64,000 nt of DNA from Actinomycetospora succinea (GCF_004363095.1 NZ_SNYO01000012.1:124001-188000); one strand, 5' to 3'. Shown: positions 10,140 to 20,013, counted from the first letter of the stretch. Made by a program: numbers and translations. Notes: a model not told the origin generated them from the sequence alone.

Positions 10140-10183
10140 ACCGGCCCCGGGCCGCTCCCTGGAGGGGGCGGCCCGGGGCCGGT
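10140..10183 (-). terminator. 16-bp perfect hairpin between rplO and secY
   Basis: ACCGGCCCCGGGCCGC (10140-10155) pairs perfectly with GCGGCCCGGGGCCGGT (10168-10183) around a 12-nt loop. It lies 22 nt after the rplO stop in a 218-nt gap. No U-tract follows, as in many actinobacterial terminators. It probably ends or attenuates the S10-spc transcript, leaving secY-adk-map partly on its own promoter in 9987-10139; no clear -35/-10 pair was found there. Confidence 0.7.
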
Positions 10184-10204
10184 GAGGACGTCACGTCGAT
10201 GTTC

Positions 10205-10660
10205 CTACTCGGCGACGGTCGCGCTGCCGCCCGCGGCGGACAGCTTCTCGCTCGCCGAGCCCGAGAAGGCGTGCGCGGTGACGCGCAGCGTCACCGAGCC
10301 GACCTCGCCGGTCCCGAGCACCTTGATCGGGTGCCCCGGGCGCACGGCGCCGGCGGCCACGAGCTCGGCCGGGCCGACCTCGCCGCCGTCGGGGAACAGG
10401 CGGGCCAGGTCGCCGACGTTGACGACCTGCGAGACCACCTTGTTGCGGTTGCGGAAGCCCTTGAGCTTCGGCAGGCGCATCTGCAGCGGCATCTGGCCAC
10501 CCTCGAACGTCGCGGGGACGTTCTTGCGGGCGCCGGTGCCCTTGGTGCCGCGACCGGCGGTCTTGCCCTTGGAGGCCTCACCGCGACCCACGCGGGTCTT
10601 GGCGGTCCTGGCCCCGGGCGCCGGCCGCAGGTGGTGCAGCTTGATGGGGGACTCACCCAT
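10205..10660 (-). CDS. rplO: 50S ribosomal protein uL15, 151 aa
   Basis: uL15 is a late-assembly 50S protein with a long basic N-terminal extension into 23S r[41 protein letters not shown] and [20 protein letters not shown] are family segments. Start is ATG, three nt after the rpmD stop. It is the last gene before the rplO-secY hairpin. Confidence 0.98.
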   Translation of the reverse strand: MGESPIKLHHLRPAPGARTAKTRVGRGEASKGKTAGRGTKGTGARKNVPATFEGGQMPLQMRLPKLKGFRNRNKVVSQVVNVGDLARLFPDGGEVGPAELVAAGAVRPGHPIKVLGTGEVGSVTLRVTAHAFSGSASEKLSAAGGSATVAE

Positions 10661-10663
10661 CGG

Positions 10664-10855
10664 TCACACCTCCTCGACCGTCACGAGGTGACGGACGGTG
10701 TGGATCAGGCCCCGGTTCTGGGGCGTGTCGGGGCGGGTGACGGTCGCGCCGATCCGGCGGAGCCCCAGCGTGCGCAGGGACTCGCGCTGGTTGCGCTTGC
10801 CGCCGATCTCGGAGCGGGTCTGCGTGACCTTGAGGTCGGCCTTCTTGTCAGCCAC
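10664..10855 (-). CDS. rpmD: 50S ribosomal protein uL30, 63 aa
   Basis: The GTG at 10855 gives [20 protein letters not shown] and the product ends [12 protein letters not shown], a normal uL30 of about 60 residues with the motif [26 protein letters not shown] longer frame to 11047 overlaps rpsE and has no support. The start is two nt after the rpsE TGA and the stop three nt before rplO, so the three genes are probably translationally coupled. Confidence 0.96.
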   Translation of the reverse strand: MADKKADLKVTQTRSEIGGKRNQRESLRTLGLRRIGATVTRPDTPQNRGLIHTVRHLVTVEEV

Positions 10856-10857
10856 TG

Positions 10858-11499
10858 TCAGGCCCCCTGCCCGGCGCGGGCACGCAGCATGCGGGCCGGC
10901 GCCACGTCCTCGATGGGCAGACCGCGGCGGGCCGCGACGGCCTCGGGGACCTGCAGGCCCTTCAGCGCCGCCACCGTGGCGTGTACGATGTTGATCGCGT
11001 TCTGGCTGCCCAGCGACTTGGACAGCACGTCGGCGATCCCCGCGCACTCCAGCACCGCGCGCACCGGGCCACCGGCGATGACGCCGGTACCGGGGCTGGC
11101 CGGACGCAGCAGGACCACGCCCGCCGCCTCCTCGCCCTGCACGGGGTGGGTGATGGTGCCGCCGACCCGGGGGACGCGGAAGAAGTTCTTCTTCGCCTCC
11201 TCCACGCCCTTGGCGATCGCGGCCGGCACCTCCTTGGCCTTGCCGTAGCCGACACCGACCATGCCGTCGCCGTCACCGACGACGACCAGGGCGGTGAAGC
11301 TGAAGCGGCGGCCGCCCTTGACGACCTTGGCCACGCGGTTGATGGCGACGACGCGCTCGAGGTGCGGGGTGCGGTCCTGCTGGCGGTCGCGGCCGCCCTG
11401 CTGGCGGTCCCGGCCGGCGCTGCCGCCCTGACGCTCGCCGCCCTGCTGCCCGGAGCCGGCCGGGCCCTGCTGGCCGTCGCGCCGTGCACGTCCCGGCAT
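10858..11499 (-). CDS. rpsE: 30S ribosomal protein uS5 with Arg/Gln/Gly-rich N-terminus, 213 aa
   Basis: uS5 helps maintain decoding accuracy. The conserved domain runs from about residue 45 ([30 protein letters not shown]) to the C-terminus. The first about 45 residues are low-complexity [13 protein letters not shown] and RDRQQGG repeats, longer than in E. coli. The ATG at 11499 has an AAGGA about 7 nt upstream. A longer frame starting at 11571 would overlap rplR and is not supported. Confidence 0.97.
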   Translation of the reverse strand: MPGRARRDGQQGPAGSGQQGGERQGGSAGRDRQQGGRDRQQDRTPHLERVVAINRVAKVVKGGRRFSFTALVVVGDGDGMVGVGYGKAKEVPAAIAKGVEEAKKNFFRVPRVGGTITHPVQGEEAAGVVLLRPASPGTGVIAGGPVRAVLECAGIADVLSKSLGSQNAINIVHATVAALKGLQVPEAVAARRGLPIEDVAPARMLRARAGQGA

Positions 11500-11539
11500 C
11501 AGGAGTTCCTTCCGTTGCTGTTCGTGGGGGTCGCGGTCA

Positions 11540-11950
11540 TCAGAACTGCAGACCCCCCTCGCGGGCCGCATCCGCGAGCTGCGCGATGCGGCCGTGGTAC
11601 CGGCGACCGCCGCGGTCGAAGACGACCGCGTCGATGCCCTGGTCCTTCGCGCGGGAGGCGACGAGCTCCCCGACCTTGGCGGCCTGGGCCTTCTTGTCGC
11701 CCTCCATCCCGCGCACGTCGGCCTCGAGGGTCGAGGCGTGGGCGAGCGTGTGGCCGGCGATGTCGTCGACCACCTGCGCCGTGATGTGCCGCGTCGAGCG
11801 GGTGACGACGAGGCGGGGGCGCGACGGGGTGCCGGCGATCTTCTTGCGCAGCCGGGCGTGGCGGCGCGTGCGACCCGTGCGACGGGTCTCCGACACGTTG
11901 GTGCCCAGGTGGCCCCGGGCCTTGGTCGTGGTGCCGTTGTTCTCAGCCAT
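11540..11950 (-). CDS. rplR: 50S ribosomal protein uL18, 136 aa
   Basis: uL18 binds 5S rRNA with uL5. The segments [36 protein letters not shown] and the ending [27 protein letters not shown] are diagnostic. The ATG at 11950 shares one nt with the rplF TGA (TGATG). The first about 20 residues ([20 protein letters not shown]) are an extension relative to E. coli. Confidence 0.97.
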   Translation of the reverse strand: MAENNGTTTKARGHLGTNVSETRRTGRTRRHARLRKKIAGTPSRPRLVVTRSTRHITAQVVDDIAGHTLAHASTLEADVRGMEGDKKAQAAKVGELVASRAKDQGIDAVVFDRGGRRYHGRIAQLADAAREGGLQF

Positions 11951-12486
11951 CACTTGCCCGTCTTCCCGACCTTGCGGCGGATCTGCTCGCCGGCGTAGCG
12001 GACGCCCTTGCCCTTGTAGGGGTCGGGGCGGCGCAGCCACCGGATGTTGGCGGCCACCTGGCCGACCAGCTGCTTGTCGATGCCCTGGACCGAGAACCGG
12101 GTCGGGCTCTCGACCGCGAACGTGATGCCGTCCGGCGGGGTGATCTTCACCGGGTGGCTGAAGCCGAGCGCGAACTCGAGGTCCGATCCCCGCAGCTGCA
12201 CGCGGTAGCCGACGCCGTGGATCTCGAGCTTGCGCTCGTAGCCCTGCGAGACGCCCTGCACCAGGTTGTTCAGCAGCGAGCGCGACAGGCCGTGCAGCGC
12301 GCGGCTCTCCCGCTCGTCGTCCGGGCGCTGGACCGAGAGCACGCCCTCGTCGAGCGAGACCGTGATCGGCTCGTCGACCTGGTGGCTCAGGGTCCCCTTG
12401 GGGCCCTTGACCGTGACGTTCTGCCCGTCGACGGTGACGTCGACGCCCGACGGCACGGTGATCGGGGCCTTGCCGATGCGTGACAT
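11950..12486 (-). CDS. rplF: 50S ribosomal protein uL6, 178 aa
   Basis: uL6 sits near the factor-binding site of 50[21 protein letters not shown] and the C-terminal signature [19 protein letters not shown] are present, and length is typical. The gene lies 19 nt after rpsH and is coupled to rplR by a 1-nt stop/start overlap. Confidence 0.98.
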   Translation of the reverse strand: MSRIGKAPITVPSGVDVTVDGQNVTVKGPKGTLSHQVDEPITVSLDEGVLSVQRPDDERESRALHGLSRSLLNNLVQGVSQGYERKLEIHGVGYRVQLRGSDLEFALGFSHPVKITPPDGITFAVESPTRFSVQGIDKQLVGQVAANIRWLRRPDPYKGKGVRYAGEQIRRKVGKTGK

Positions 12487-12505
12487 GGTTCGGTTCCCCT
12501 CTCCG

Positions 12506-12904
12506 CTACCAGACGAAGGCGAGGACTTCCCCGCCCATCCGTCGCTGGTGGGCCTGCCGGTCGGTCAGGAGCCCGGACGACGTCGAGATGATCGCGACGC
12601 CGAGGCCGCCGAGCACCCGGGGGAGCTCGTTCGACTTCGCGTAGATCCGCAGGCCGGGCTTCGAGACCCGCTTGATGCCGGCGATGCTGCGCTCACGGTT
12701 CGGCCCGTACTTGAGGTCGACCACGAGGGACTTGCCCACGGTGGCGTCCTCGGTGCGGTACCCGGCGATGTAGCCCTGGTCGAGCAGGACCTGCGCCACG
12801 TGGGCCTTGAGCTTGCTGTGCGGCATGATCGCGCTCTCGTGGAACGCCGAGTTGGCGTTCCGGATGCGCGTCAGCATGTCCGCGATCGGGTCGGTCATCG
12901 TCAT
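12506..12904 (-). CDS. rpsH: 30S ribosomal protein uS8, 132 aa
   Basis: uS8 binds the central domain of 16S rRNA and is the translational repressor of the spc operon in E. coli. [16 protein letters not shown] and the C-terminal [27 protein letters not shown] are diagnostic. Two ATGs (12904 and 12898) precede TDPIAD. The first has GGTGA about 7 nt upstream and also overlaps the stop of the small reading frame upstream by 4 nt, so it is preferred. Confidence 0.97.
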   Translation of the reverse strand: MTMTDPIADMLTRIRNANSAFHESAIMPHSKLKAHVAQVLLDQGYIAGYRTEDATVGKSLVVDLKYGPNRERSIAGIKRVSKPGLRIYAKSNELPRVLGGLGVAIISTSSGLLTDRQAHQRRMGGEVLAFVW

Positions 12905-13149
12905 GACCAGGTCACCTTCCTCGCCGTGGTTCCCCGGGTGGCGCGCGTGCGCACGCTCCCGATGGCGGGCCTGCGGCGTGTGGAGCTGCTATCAGCGGTG
13001 GTACGGACGCGCGGCGCAACCGTGCCGTCGAGCAGGTGCTCGCGGTGGGCGACGCGCTGGATGAGACGCAGGAGCTCGGGGTCGATGGCCCCTTCGCCCG
13101 GGGCCTCGGGAGCCTCGGAGGTGTGCGCGGAGGTCTTCGCGGGGCTCAC
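12901..13149 (-). CDS. Candidate small protein tiled between rpsN and rpsH, 82 aa
   Basis: A GTG at 13149 overlaps the rpsN TGA by 4 nt (GTGA), and the frame ends in a TGA that overlaps the rpsH ATG by 4 nt (ATGA), so it fills the only long gap (241 nt) inside the spc block. By eye 40 of the first 43 codons end in G or C while about half have A/T at position 2, the pattern of real genes here. After residue 43 that contrast disappears and the sequence becomes Arg/Thr/Ser-rich. The first half includes [22 protein letters not shown], a likely helix. I do not recognise it. It could be a genuine coupled small gene, a gene with a decayed 3' end, or chance. Confidence 0.45.
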   Translation of the reverse strand: MSPAKTSAHTSEAPEAPGEGAIDPELLRLIQRVAHREHLLDGTVAPRVRTTADSSSTRRRPAIGSVRTRATRGTTARKVTWS

Positions 13150-13331
13150 CAGGACGCCTTGCTCACGCCCGGGAGCTCGCCCCGGTGCGCCATCTCGCGC
13201 AGGCAGACCCGGCAGAGCCCGAACTTCCGCAGGACCGCGCGGGCGCGCCCGCAGCGGTTGCAGCGCGTGTAGCCGCGCACCTTGAACTTCGGCGTCTTCG
13301 CGGCCTTGTTGACCAGTGCCTTCTTCGCCAT
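13146..13331 (-). CDS. rpsN: 30S ribosomal protein uS14, zinc-binding (type Z), 61 aa
   Basis: The 61-residue product has C-x2-C ([11 protein letters not shown]) and C-x2-C ([10 protein letters not shown]), the zinc-binding type Z form used as the housekeeping S14 in actinobacteria. It ends [11 protein letters not shown]. It starts one nt after the rplE stop. Its stop overlaps the start of the small reading frame 12901-13149. Confidence 0.98.
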   Translation of the reverse strand: MAKKALVNKAAKTPKFKVRGYTRCNRCGRARAVLRKFGLCRVCLREMAHRGELPGVSKASW

Positions 13332-13332
13332 C

Positions 13333-13905
13333 TCAGTTCTCCCTGAACGGGAAGCCGAGCTGACGGAGCAGCGCCCGGCCCTCCTCGTCGGTCGTCGCGG
13401 AGGTGACCACGGTGATGTCCATCCCCCGCGGCCGGTCGATCGAGTCCTGGTCGATCTCGTGGAACATCGTCTGGTCCGAGAGACCGAACGTGTAGTTGCC
13501 GGACCCGTCGAACTGCTTCGGCGACAGCCCGCGGAAGTCGCGGATGCGCGGCAGGCCGATGGTCAGCAGCCGGTCGAGGAACTCCCACATGCGCGCGCCC
13601 CGCAGGGTCGCGCGGGCACCGATCGGCATGCCCTCGCGCAGCTTGAACTGCGCGATCGACTTGCGGGCCTTGCGGATCTCCGGCTTCTGGCCGGCGATGA
13701 GGGTGAGGTCGCGGACCGCGCCCTCCATCAGCTTCGAGTCACGCGCGGCCTCGCCGACGCCCATGTTCACGACGACCTTGACGACGCCGGGGATCAACAT
13801 CGGGTTCGCGTACCCGAACTGCTCCGACAGGGCCGACTTGATCTCGTCGTGGTAGCGCTGCTGCAGCCGGGGACGGGTCGTCTCGGGAGCTTCGGTGGTG
13901 GTCAC
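13333..13905 (-). CDS. rplE: 50S ribosomal protein uL5, 190 aa
   Basis: uL5 binds 5S rRNA and contacts P-site tRNA. Conserved segments: [50 protein letters not shown] and [21 protein letters not shown]. Length is normal with a short Thr/Glu N-terminal extension. It overlaps the rplX stop by 4 nt. Confidence 0.98.
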   Translation of the reverse strand: MTTTEAPETTRPRLQQRYHDEIKSALSEQFGYANPMLIPGVVKVVVNMGVGEAARDSKLMEGAVRDLTLIAGQKPEIRKARKSIAQFKLREGMPIGARATLRGARMWEFLDRLLTIGLPRIRDFRGLSPKQFDGSGNYTFGLSDQTMFHEIDQDSIDRPRGMDITVVTSATTDEEGRALLRQLGFPFREN

Positions 13906-14225
13906 GAGAGGTCCTTCCCGCTGCGCCGCGAGATGCGCACGCGCTTCTGCTCGCTCTCGCCGCCCTCACGGGTCCCGACGCGGGTCGGCTTGCCGTCGGC
14001 GTCCACGACCATCACGTTCGAGACGTGGATCGGGGCCTCCTGCGTGACGATCCCGCCGCTCTGGGCACCGCGCTGGTTGGCGGACTGGGCCGTGTGCTTC
14101 TTGACCCGGCCGACGCCCTCGACGAGGACCTTGTCGCGGTCCGGGTAGGCCTGGATGACCTTGCCCTTCGCGCCCTTGTCCTTGCCGGCGATGACGACGA
14201 CCGTGTCGCCCTTCTTGACCTTCAT
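13902..14225 (-). CDS. rplX: 50S ribosomal protein uL24, 107 aa
   Basis: uL24 initiates 50S assembly. [21 protein letters not shown] is the KOW-motif start, followed by [11 protein letters not shown] and the [18 protein letters not shown] segment. The last residues ([11 protein letters not shown]) overlap the rplE start. It begins three nt after the rplN stop. Confidence 0.98.
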   Translation of the reverse strand: MKVKKGDTVVVIAGKDKGAKGKVIQAYPDRDKVLVEGVGRVKKHTAQSANQRGAQSGGIVTQEAPIHVSNVMVVDADGKPTRVGTREGGESEQKRVRISRRSGKDLS

Positions 14226-14228
14226 CTG

Positions 14229-14597
14229 CTACAGCACCTCCGGCGCGAGCGAGATGATCCGCATGAACCTCTTGTCGCGCAGCTCGCGGCCCACGGGGCC
14301 GAAGATGCGGGTCCCACGGGGCTCACGGTCGTTCTTGATGAGCACGGCGGCGTTCTCGTCGAACTTGATGTACGAGCCGTCCGGGCGGCGCTTCTCCTTG
14401 CGGGTGCGCACGATGACGGCCTTGACCACCTCGCCGCGCTTGACGCCGGCGGCCGGGATGGCTTCCTTCACCGTCGCCACGATGACGTCGCCGATGCCCG
14501 CGTAGCGGCGCGACGAGCCCCCGAGAACACGGATGCACAGGATCTCCCTGGCACCGGTGTTGTCGGCGACCCGCAGCCGCGACTCCTGCTGGATCAC
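14229..14597 (-). CDS. rplN: 50S ribosomal protein uL14, 122 aa
   Basis: uL14 lies at the subunit interface and binds silencing factor Rsf[21 protein letters not shown], the [17 protein letters not shown] loop and [20 protein letters not shown] are diagnostic, and the 122-residue length is canonical. A 46-nt gap separates it from rpsQ. Confidence 0.99.
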   Translation of the reverse strand: MIQQESRLRVADNTGAREILCIRVLGGSSRRYAGIGDVIVATVKEAIPAAGVKRGEVVKAVIVRTRKEKRRPDGSYIKFDENAAVLIKNDREPRGTRIFGPVGRELRDKRFMRIISLAPEVL

Positions 14598-14643
14598 TGC
14601 TTCTTCTCCTGACCTGCCCGCACGAGCGGACGGTTTCTAGGGC

Positions 14644-14982
14644 TCACTTGGCCTTCTCGAGGATCTCGACGAGACGCCAGCGCTTCGTGGCCGAGAGCGG
14701 CCGGGTCTCCATGAGGAGGACGCGGTCGCCGGGGCCTGCGGTGTTGTTCTCGTCGTGCGCCTTGACCTTCTTCGTGCGCCGGATGACCTTCGAGTAGCGC
14801 GGGTGCTTCACCCGGTCCTCGAGGCTGACGACGATGGTCTTGGCCATCTTGTCCGAGACGACCAGGCCCTCGCGGGTCTTGCGGAGGCCGCGGTCGTCGT
14901 TCCGGTCGCCCGGCTTCTGCTCGGCGGGGGCGTCGGCCTTGACCTCGGACGCCACCTGCTCGCTGTCGGCGGCGCTGGTCAT
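14644..14982 (-). CDS. rpsQ: 30S ribosomal protein uS17 with N-terminal extension, 112 aa
   Basis: The OB-fold core starts near residue 33 ([31 protein letters not shown]) and ends [12 protein letters not shown]. Most uS17 proteins are about 85 residues. Here an Ala/Glu/Asp-rich leader of about 30 residues precedes the core. The ATG at 14982 overlaps the rpmC TGA by 4 nt (ATGA), which supports the long start. Confidence 0.96.
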   Translation of the reverse strand: MTSAADSEQVASEVKADAPAEQKPGDRNDDRGLRKTREGLVVSDKMAKTIVVSLEDRVKHPRYSKVIRRTKKVKAHDENNTAGPGDRVLLMETRPLSATKRWRLVEILEKAK

Positions 14983-15215
14983 GCCGCTCCCTCCTCATCC
15001 GGGGCCACGGACAGGCCCAGCTCGCGCTCGCGCATCACGGTGTAGATCCGCGCGATGTCGTGCCGGACGGTCCGCAGCCGGCGGTTGTTGTCCAGCTGTC
15101 CGGTCGCCATCTGGAAGCGAAGGTTGAACAGCTCGGCCTTGGCCTCGCGGGCGCGGGCCACGAGCTCCTCGCTCGTGAGCTCGCGCAGCTCGCTGGCGGG
15201 GGTTCCGGCGGCCAT
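14979..15215 (-). CDS. rpmC: 50S ribosomal protein uL29, 78 aa
   Basis: uL29 lies beside the peptide exit tunnel and helps bind trigger factor and [24 protein letters not shown] and [23 protein letters not shown] are diagnostic. Start ATG overlaps the rplP TGA by one nt and the stop overlaps rpsQ by 4 nt. Confidence 0.98.
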   Translation of the reverse strand: MAAGTPASELRELTSEELVARAREAKAELFNLRFQMATGQLDNNRRLRTVRHDIARIYTVMRERELGLSVAPDEEGAA

Positions 15216-15631
15216 CAGAAGGTCTCCTCACGGCTCACGATGCGGCAGCGCATCGGCAGCTTGTGCTGCGCGCGGCGCAGGGCCTCGCGGGCCGTGGCCT
15301 CGTTCGGGTAGCTCATCTCGAACATGACGCGGCCCGGCTTCACGTTCGCCACCCACTTCTCGGGCGAGCCCTTGCCGGAACCCATGCGGGTCTCGGCCGG
15401 CTTCTTGGTCAGCGGCCGGTCCGGGAAGATGTTGATCCACACCTTGCCGCCACGACGGATGTGCCGCGTGATGGCGATACGGGCGGACTCGATCTGCCGG
15501 TTGGTGACGTAGGCGTGCTCCAGGGCCTGGATGCCGTAGTCACCGAAGGACATCTGGGTGCCACCCTTGGCGGCGCCCGTCCGGTCCGGACGGTGCTGCT
15601 TGCGGTACTTGACCTTGCGGGGGATCAGCAT
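15215..15631 (-). CDS. rplP: 50S ribosomal protein uL16, 138 aa
   Basis: uL16 contacts the A-site tRNA elbow and is needed for peptidyl transferase centre maturation. [19 protein letters not shown] and the signature [24 protein letters not shown] are present. It begins three nt after the rpsC stop and is coupled to rpmC. Confidence 0.99.
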   Translation of the reverse strand: MLIPRKVKYRKQHRPDRTGAAKGGTQMSFGDYGIQALEHAYVTNRQIESARIAITRHIRRGGKVWINIFPDRPLTKKPAETRMGSGKGSPEKWVANVKPGRVMFEMSYPNEATAREALRRAQHKLPMRCRIVSREETF

Positions 15632-15634
15632 GGC

Positions 15635-16501
15635 TCAGGACTCCGTCTGCGTGGTGGCCTCGGGGGCGGCACCGGCCGGCGCCCCACCCGTGCTGGCACC
15701 GGCGGCGGCCTGCTCCGCGGCGGCGCGCCCGGCCTCGGTGCTCGTCCCGGTCGTGCCGGACGAGCCCGAGCGGCGGCCACGCGGGCGGTCGTTCCCGCCG
15801 CCGCGGCCACGGCCGCCACGGGGGTCGCGGGTCGCGGCGTCGAGCGCGGCCTGGCGCTCCGACTCGCGCTTCCCGCCGACGACGTCGCCCTTGTAGATCC
15901 AGACCTTCACGCCGATGCGGCCGAAGTTGGTCCGGGCCTCGAACAGGCCGTAGTCGATCTCGGCGCGGAGCGTGTGCAGGGGCACGCGGCCCTCGCGGTA
16001 GAACTCCGAGCGCGACATCTCGGCGCCACCGAGCCGGCCGGAGCACTGCACCCGGATGCCCTTGACGCCCGGCGAGCGCATGGCCGACTGCATGGCCTTG
16101 CGCATCGCGCGGCGGAACGACACGCGGTTGGACAGCTGCTCGGCCACGCCCTGCGCGACGAGCTGCGCGTCCGCCTCGGCGCCCTTGACCTCGAGGATGT
16201 TCAGCTGGACCTGCTTGCCGGTCAGCTTCTCGAGGTTGCCGCGCAGGCGGTCGGCCTCGGCGCCGCGGCGGCCGATGACGATGCCGGGACGCGCGGTGTG
16301 GATGTCGACGCGGACGCGGTCGCGGGTGCGCTCGATCTCGACCTTGGAGATCCCGGCCCGCTCCATGCCCTTGGAGAGCATGCGGCGGATCTTGACGTCC
16401 TCCGCGACGTAGTCCGCGTACTGCTTGTCGGCGTACCAGCGCGACTTCCAGTCGGTGGTGATACCGAGGCGGAAGCCGTGCGGGTTGATCTTCTGGCCCA
16501 T
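15635..16501 (-). CDS. rpsC: 30S ribosomal protein uS3 with C-terminal extension, 288 aa
   Basis: uS3 forms part of the mRNA entry helicase. [26 protein letters not shown], the KH-domain GxxG ([11 protein letters not shown]) and [18 protein letters not shown] are clear. The core ends near residue 212. About 75 further residues are first Arg/Gly-rich ([19 protein letters not shown]) and then Ala/Gly/Thr-rich. E. coli S3 is 233 residues, so the tail is long. The start overlaps the rplV stop by one nt. Confidence 0.98.
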   Translation of the reverse strand: MGQKINPHGFRLGITTDWKSRWYADKQYADYVAEDVKIRRMLSKGMERAGISKVEIERTRDRVRVDIHTARPGIVIGRRGAEADRLRGNLEKLTGKQVQLNILEVKGAEADAQLVAQGVAEQLSNRVSFRRAMRKAMQSAMRSPGVKGIRVQCSGRLGGAEMSRSEFYREGRVPLHTLRAEIDYGLFEARTNFGRIGVKVWIYKGDVVGGKRESERQAALDAATRDPRGGRGRGGGNDRPRGRRSGSSGTTGTSTEAGRAAAEQAAAGASTGGAPAGAAPEATTQTES

Positions 16502-16920
16502 CAGCGGCCACTCCTCTTAGCGCGCGAACGGCCGCCCTGCGCCTGGGCCACCTCGGTCACCTCGACGTAGATGTGGCTGGTCCGCTTCCGGATGCGGTAC
16601 GCCCGGCCCTGCGCGCGGGGCTGGAACCGCTTCATGGTCGGACCCTCGTCCACGGTGATCGTCGAGATCACCAGGTTCGTCGGGTCCAGGTCGACGTTGT
16701 TCTCGGCGTTGGCCACCGCACTGGCGACGACCTTGGCCACCGGGCCGGCCGCCTTCTGCTGCGCGAACTGCAGCACGGAGGCGGCCTGGCCGACCGGCAT
16801 GCCGCGGACGAGGTCCACCACGCGGCGGACCTTCATCGGCGACATGCGCACGTAGCGCGCCCGCGCCACGGCACCGCGAGGGGCCGTGGCCGCGTCTGCG
16901 GCGTCGGCTGGTGCAGCCAT
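16501..16920 (-). CDS. rplV: 50S ribosomal protein uL22, 139 aa
   Basis: uL22 lines the exit tunnel; its beta-hairpin loop is the site of some macrolide resistance changes. [17 protein letters not shown] and the loop segment [23 protein letters not shown] look wild type. The ATG at 16920, with AGGAAGG about 10 nt upstream, gives [16 protein letters not shown]. An ATG 30 nt further upstream (16950) has a weaker ribosome site and is less likely. Confidence 0.96.
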   Translation of the reverse strand: MAAPADAADAATAPRGAVARARYVRMSPMKVRRVVDLVRGMPVGQAASVLQFAQQKAAGPVAKVVASAVANAENNVDLDPTNLVISTITVDEGPTMKRFQPRAQGRAYRIRKRTSHIYVEVTEVAQAQGGRSRAKRSGR

Positions 16921-16975
16921 CTGGGACGTACCTTCCTTGTCTCGGGCCATGAGGGATCCCGCGCTCCGCGTCGTC

Positions 16976-17257
16976 CTAGCGACGACGGGAGCGGCGGTCC
17001 TCCTTGATGTGCCCGCGGAACGTGCGGGTCGGGGCGAACTCGCCGAGCTTGTGCCCGACCATGGACTCCGAGACGAACACCGGGACGTGCTTGCGCCCGT
17101 CGTGGACGGCCAGCGTGTGGCCGATCATGTCCGGGATGATCGTCGACCGACGGGACCAGGTCCTGATGACGGTCTTGCGGTTGGCCTCGTTGAGCGCGTC
17201 CACCTTCTTGAGCAGGTGGTCGTCGACGAACGGGCCCTTCTTGAGACTGCGTGGCAT
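16976..17257 (-). CDS. rpsS: 30S ribosomal protein uS19, 93 aa
   Basis: uS19 pairs with uS13 in the 30S head. [40 protein letters not shown] and [16 protein letters not shown] are diagnostic and length is canonical. It lies 22 nt after rplB. Confidence 0.99.
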   Translation of the reverse strand: MPRSLKKGPFVDDHLLKKVDALNEANRKTVIRTWSRRSTIIPDMIGHTLAVHDGRKHVPVFVSESMVGHKLGEFAPTRTFRGHIKEDRRSRRR

Positions 17258-17279
17258 CGCTTCGCTCCCTCCTGCTCCG

Positions 17280-18122
17280 TCAGCGCTTCTTCTTGCCCTT
17301 GCCGGTGCGGCGGCGACGCACGATCATGCGGTCGCTCTCCTTCCGGCCTCGGGTACGGCCCTCCGGCGTGCCGGCGGGGTTGACCGGGTGGCGACCACCC
17401 GAGGTCTTGCCCTCGCCACCGCCGTGCGGGTGGTCGACCGGGTTCATGACGACACCGCGGACGGTGGGGCGCTTGCCCCGCCAGCGGTTGCGGCCCGCCT
17501 TGCCCCAGTTGATGTTCGAGTGCTCGGCGTTGCCGACCTCGCCGATGCTGGCGCGGCAGCGGACGTCGACGTTGCGGATCTCGCCCGAAGGCATCCGCAG
17601 CTGGGCGTACGGCCCGTCCTTCGCGACCAGCTGGACGCGGGCGCCGGCCGAGCGGGCGATCTTCGCGCCGCCGCCGGGGCGGAGCTCGATCGCGTGGATC
17701 ACCGTGCCGGTGGGGATGTTGCGCATCGGCAGGTTGTTGCCCGGCTTGATGTCGGCCTTGGGACCGGCCTCGATCGTGTCGCCCTGGTTCAGGCGCTCCG
17801 GCGCGATGATGTAGCGCTTCTCGCCGTCGGCGTAGTGCAGCAGGGCGATGCGGGCGCTGCGGTTCGGGTCGTACTCGATGTGCGCGACCTTGGCCGGCAC
17901 GCCGTCCTTGTCGTGACGGCGGAAGTCGATGAGCCGGTACGCCCGCTTGTGGCCGCCGCCCTGGTGCCGGGTGGTGATGCGCCCGGTGACGTTGCGGCCG
18001 CCCTTGTTGTGCAGCGGGCGGATCAGCGACTTCTCGGGGTGGTCGCGCGTGATCTCGGCGAAGTCCGAGACGCTCGCGCCGCGCCGCCCGGAGGTCGTCG
18101 GCTTGTACCTACGGATTCCCAT
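17280..18122 (-). CDS. rplB: 50S ribosomal protein uL2, 280 aa
   Basis: uL2 is essential for subunit association and peptidyl transfer. [43 protein letters not shown] and the catalytic-region segment [18 protein letters not shown] (with the conserved His) are present. Length is typical. It begins three nt after the rplW stop. Confidence 0.99.
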   Translation of the reverse strand: MGIRRYKPTTSGRRGASVSDFAEITRDHPEKSLIRPLHNKGGRNVTGRITTRHQGGGHKRAYRLIDFRRHDKDGVPAKVAHIEYDPNRSARIALLHYADGEKRYIIAPERLNQGDTIEAGPKADIKPGNNLPMRNIPTGTVIHAIELRPGGGAKIARSAGARVQLVAKDGPYAQLRMPSGEIRNVDVRCRASIGEVGNAEHSNINWGKAGRNRWRGKRPTVRGVVMNPVDHPHGGGEGKTSGGRHPVNPAGTPEGRTRGRKESDRMIVRRRRTGKGKKKR

Positions 18123-18125
18123 TGG

Positions 18126-18431
18126 TCAGCTCCCTGCCCCGGGCGCGCCGAACACGTCGATGGTCCGGCTCTCGGGCGTCACCGTCACGACAGCGCGCTT
18201 GGTGTCCTTGCGCTTGCCGAAGCCGCGGCGGGAGCGCTTGCGCTTGCCCTCGCGGTTCAGCGTGTTCACGCTGGCGACCTGCACGTCGAAGATCTGCTGG
18301 ACGGCGATCTTGATCTGCGTCTTGTTCGCGTCCGGGCGCACCAGGAACGTGTACTGGCGCTCCTCGAGGAGCCCGTAGCTCTTCTCGGAGATGACCGGCG
18401 CGATGATCACGTCTCGCGGGTCGGCGATCAC
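18126..18431 (-). CDS. rplW: 50S ribosomal protein uL23, 101 aa
   Basis: uL23 is the chaperone and SRP docking protein at the tunnel exit. [29 protein letters not shown] and the [20 protein letters not shown] loop are diagnostic. The GTG at 18431 overlaps the rplD TGA by 4 nt, indicating coupling. Confidence 0.98.
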   Translation of the reverse strand: MIADPRDVIIAPVISEKSYGLLEERQYTFLVRPDANKTQIKIAVQQIFDVQVASVNTLNREGKRKRSRRGFGKRKDTKRAVVTVTPESRTIDVFGAPGAGS

Positions 18432-19324
18432 TTCTCGGCCTCCTGTCCACCCGCGGTGCGGGCGGCCACGAACGCCTCGAGCGCCGCGGTCGTGAAGACC
18501 ACGTCATCGGCGCGCAGGACGTCGTAGGTGTTCAGCTGGTCCGGCGTGATCTGGTGCACCGCCGGCAGGTTGGCCACGCTGCGGCGGCCGGCCTCGTCGT
18601 CGCGGGTGATGACCGCGAGGACCAGGCGGTGGTCACGGCTCGGCGTCACGACGCCCTCGAGCGCGGTGCGCGCACCCTTGGTCGAGGGGGCGTCGCCGTC
18701 GACCAGCGCGGAGAAGACGTGGATGCGCTCGTGGCGGGCGCGGTCCGACAGCGCGCCGCGCAGGGCCGCCGCCTTCATCTTCTTCGGGGTCCGCTGGTCG
18801 TAGTCCCGCGGCGTGGGCCCGTGGACGGTGCCACCGCCGGCGAACTGCGGCGCGCGGACCGAGCCCTGGCGGGCGCGGCCGGTGCCCTTCTGGCGGTACG
18901 GCTTCTTGCCGCCGCCGCGGACCTCGCCGCGCGTCTTGGTGTCGTGCGTGCCCTGGCGGGCCGCCGCGAGCTGCGCGGTGACGACCTGGTGCATGAGCGC
19001 CGTGCTCGCCGGGGCGTCGAACAGCTGGCCCGGGAGCTCGGCGGTGCCGTCGGTGCCGCCCGCGGGCGTGTGCACCGAGACCGTGCGGGTCTCGCCGGTG
19101 CCGGCCGTGGCGTGGGCGTCGCGGCGCGCCTGACGGCGGGCCTCGCCCGCCGAGAAGCCGCTGCGGCGCGCGGTCTGCGAGGACGATGCCCGCAGCGTCG
19201 CGGTCGCGGCGGCCGTCGCCGAGGTCGCCGGGGACGAGACCTGCTCGCCGCCGTCGTGGCCCTCGGTGTCGGTCACGCCGGGGGTGTGTCCGTCGGCGGC
19301 CTTGGAGGAGTCGGGGGAGGTCAC
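18428..19324 (-). CDS. rplD: 50S ribosomal protein uL4 with about 78-residue N-terminal extension, 298 aa
   Basis: uL4 helps form the exit-tunnel constriction. The normal family start corresponds to [21 protein letters not shown] at about residue 83, followed by [19 protein letters not shown]. Before that are about 80 residues of Ser/Thr/Ala-rich then Arg/Ala-rich sequence ([21 protein letters not shown]). The GTG at 19324 overlaps the rplC TGA by 4 nt, which argues that the extension is really translated. Usual length is 205-230. Confidence 0.96.
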   Translation of the reverse strand: MTSPDSSKAADGHTPGVTDTEGHDGGEQVSSPATSATAAATATLRASSSQTARRSGFSAGEARRQARRDAHATAGTGETRTVSVHTPAGGTDGTAELPGQLFDAPASTALMHQVVTAQLAAARQGTHDTKTRGEVRGGGKKPYRQKGTGRARQGSVRAPQFAGGGTVHGPTPRDYDQRTPKKMKAAALRGALSDRARHERIHVFSALVDGDAPSTKGARTALEGVVTPSRDHRLVLAVITRDDEAGRRSVANLPAVHQITPDQLNTYDVLRADDVVFTTAALEAFVAARTAGGQEAEK

Positions 19325-20013
19325 TGGTCACCGCCCTTCGCGGGGTCGACCTTGGCGGCCGAGGTGACGAGGACGAGGCCGCCGCGCGGGCCGGGAACGG
19401 CGCCGCGGATGAGCAGCAGACCCGCCTCGGCGTCGACGCCGTGCACGGTCAGGTTCTGGGTGGTGGTCTTGACGTTGCCCATGCGGCCGGCCATGCGCGT
19501 GCCCTTGAAGACGCGCGCCGGGGTGGCGCAGCCACCGATGGAGCCGGGCGAGCGGTGCTTGCGCTGCGTGCCGTGGCTGGCCCCGAGGCCGCCGAAGCCG
19601 TGGCGCTTCATGACACCGGCGGTGCCCTTGCCCTTGCTCGTGCCCGAGACGTCGACGACGGCACCGGCGGCGAACGCCTCCGCGGTGACCTCCTGGCCGA
19701 CCTCGTAGTCGCTCGCGTCGCTCGTGCGGAGCTCGGCGAGGTGGCGCCGCGGGGTGACACCGGCCTTGGAGAAGTGGCCCGTCTCGGGCTTGTTCACCTT
19801 GCGCGGGTCGATGGCGCCGTAGGCGATCTGCACGGCGTTGTAGCCGTCGACCGAGGGCGTCCGCACCTGCGTGACGACGCAGGGGCCGGCCTTCACGACG
19901 GTCACCGGGACGATGCGGTTCGCCTCGTCGAAGACCTGGGTCATGCCGACCTTGGTGCCGAGGACGCCGCTCATCTTCCGCTCCGGCTTGGCCGGGGAGT
20001 GTGCTGCAGTCAT
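19321..20013 (-). CDS. rplC: 50S ribosomal protein uL3, 230 aa
   Basis: uL3 reaches the peptidyl transferase centre. [26 protein letters not shown] and the [25 protein letters not shown] loop (with the methylatable Gln region) are diagnostic. The ATG at 20013 has GAGG six nt upstream and adds 13 residues ([13 protein letters not shown]) before MSGVLG. A much longer frame to 20556 covers rpsJ and is not real. Confidence 0.97.
   Translation of the reverse strand: MTAAHSPAKPERKMSGVLGTKVGMTQVFDEANRIVPVTVVKAGPCVVTQVRTPSVDGYNAVQIAYGAIDPRKVNKPETGHFSKAGVTPRRHLAELRTSDASDYEVGQEVTAEAFAAGAVVDVSGTSKGKGTAGVMKRHGFGGLGASHGTQRKHRSPGSIGGCATPARVFKGTRMAGRMGNVKTTTQNLTVHGVDAEAGLLLIRGAVPGPRGGLVLVTSAAKVDPAKGGDQ

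Noticed and set aside
11500-11571. Longer uS5 from 11571
   Set aside because: It would overlap the 3' end of rplR and lacks similarity, while the ATG at 11499 has a good ribosome site.
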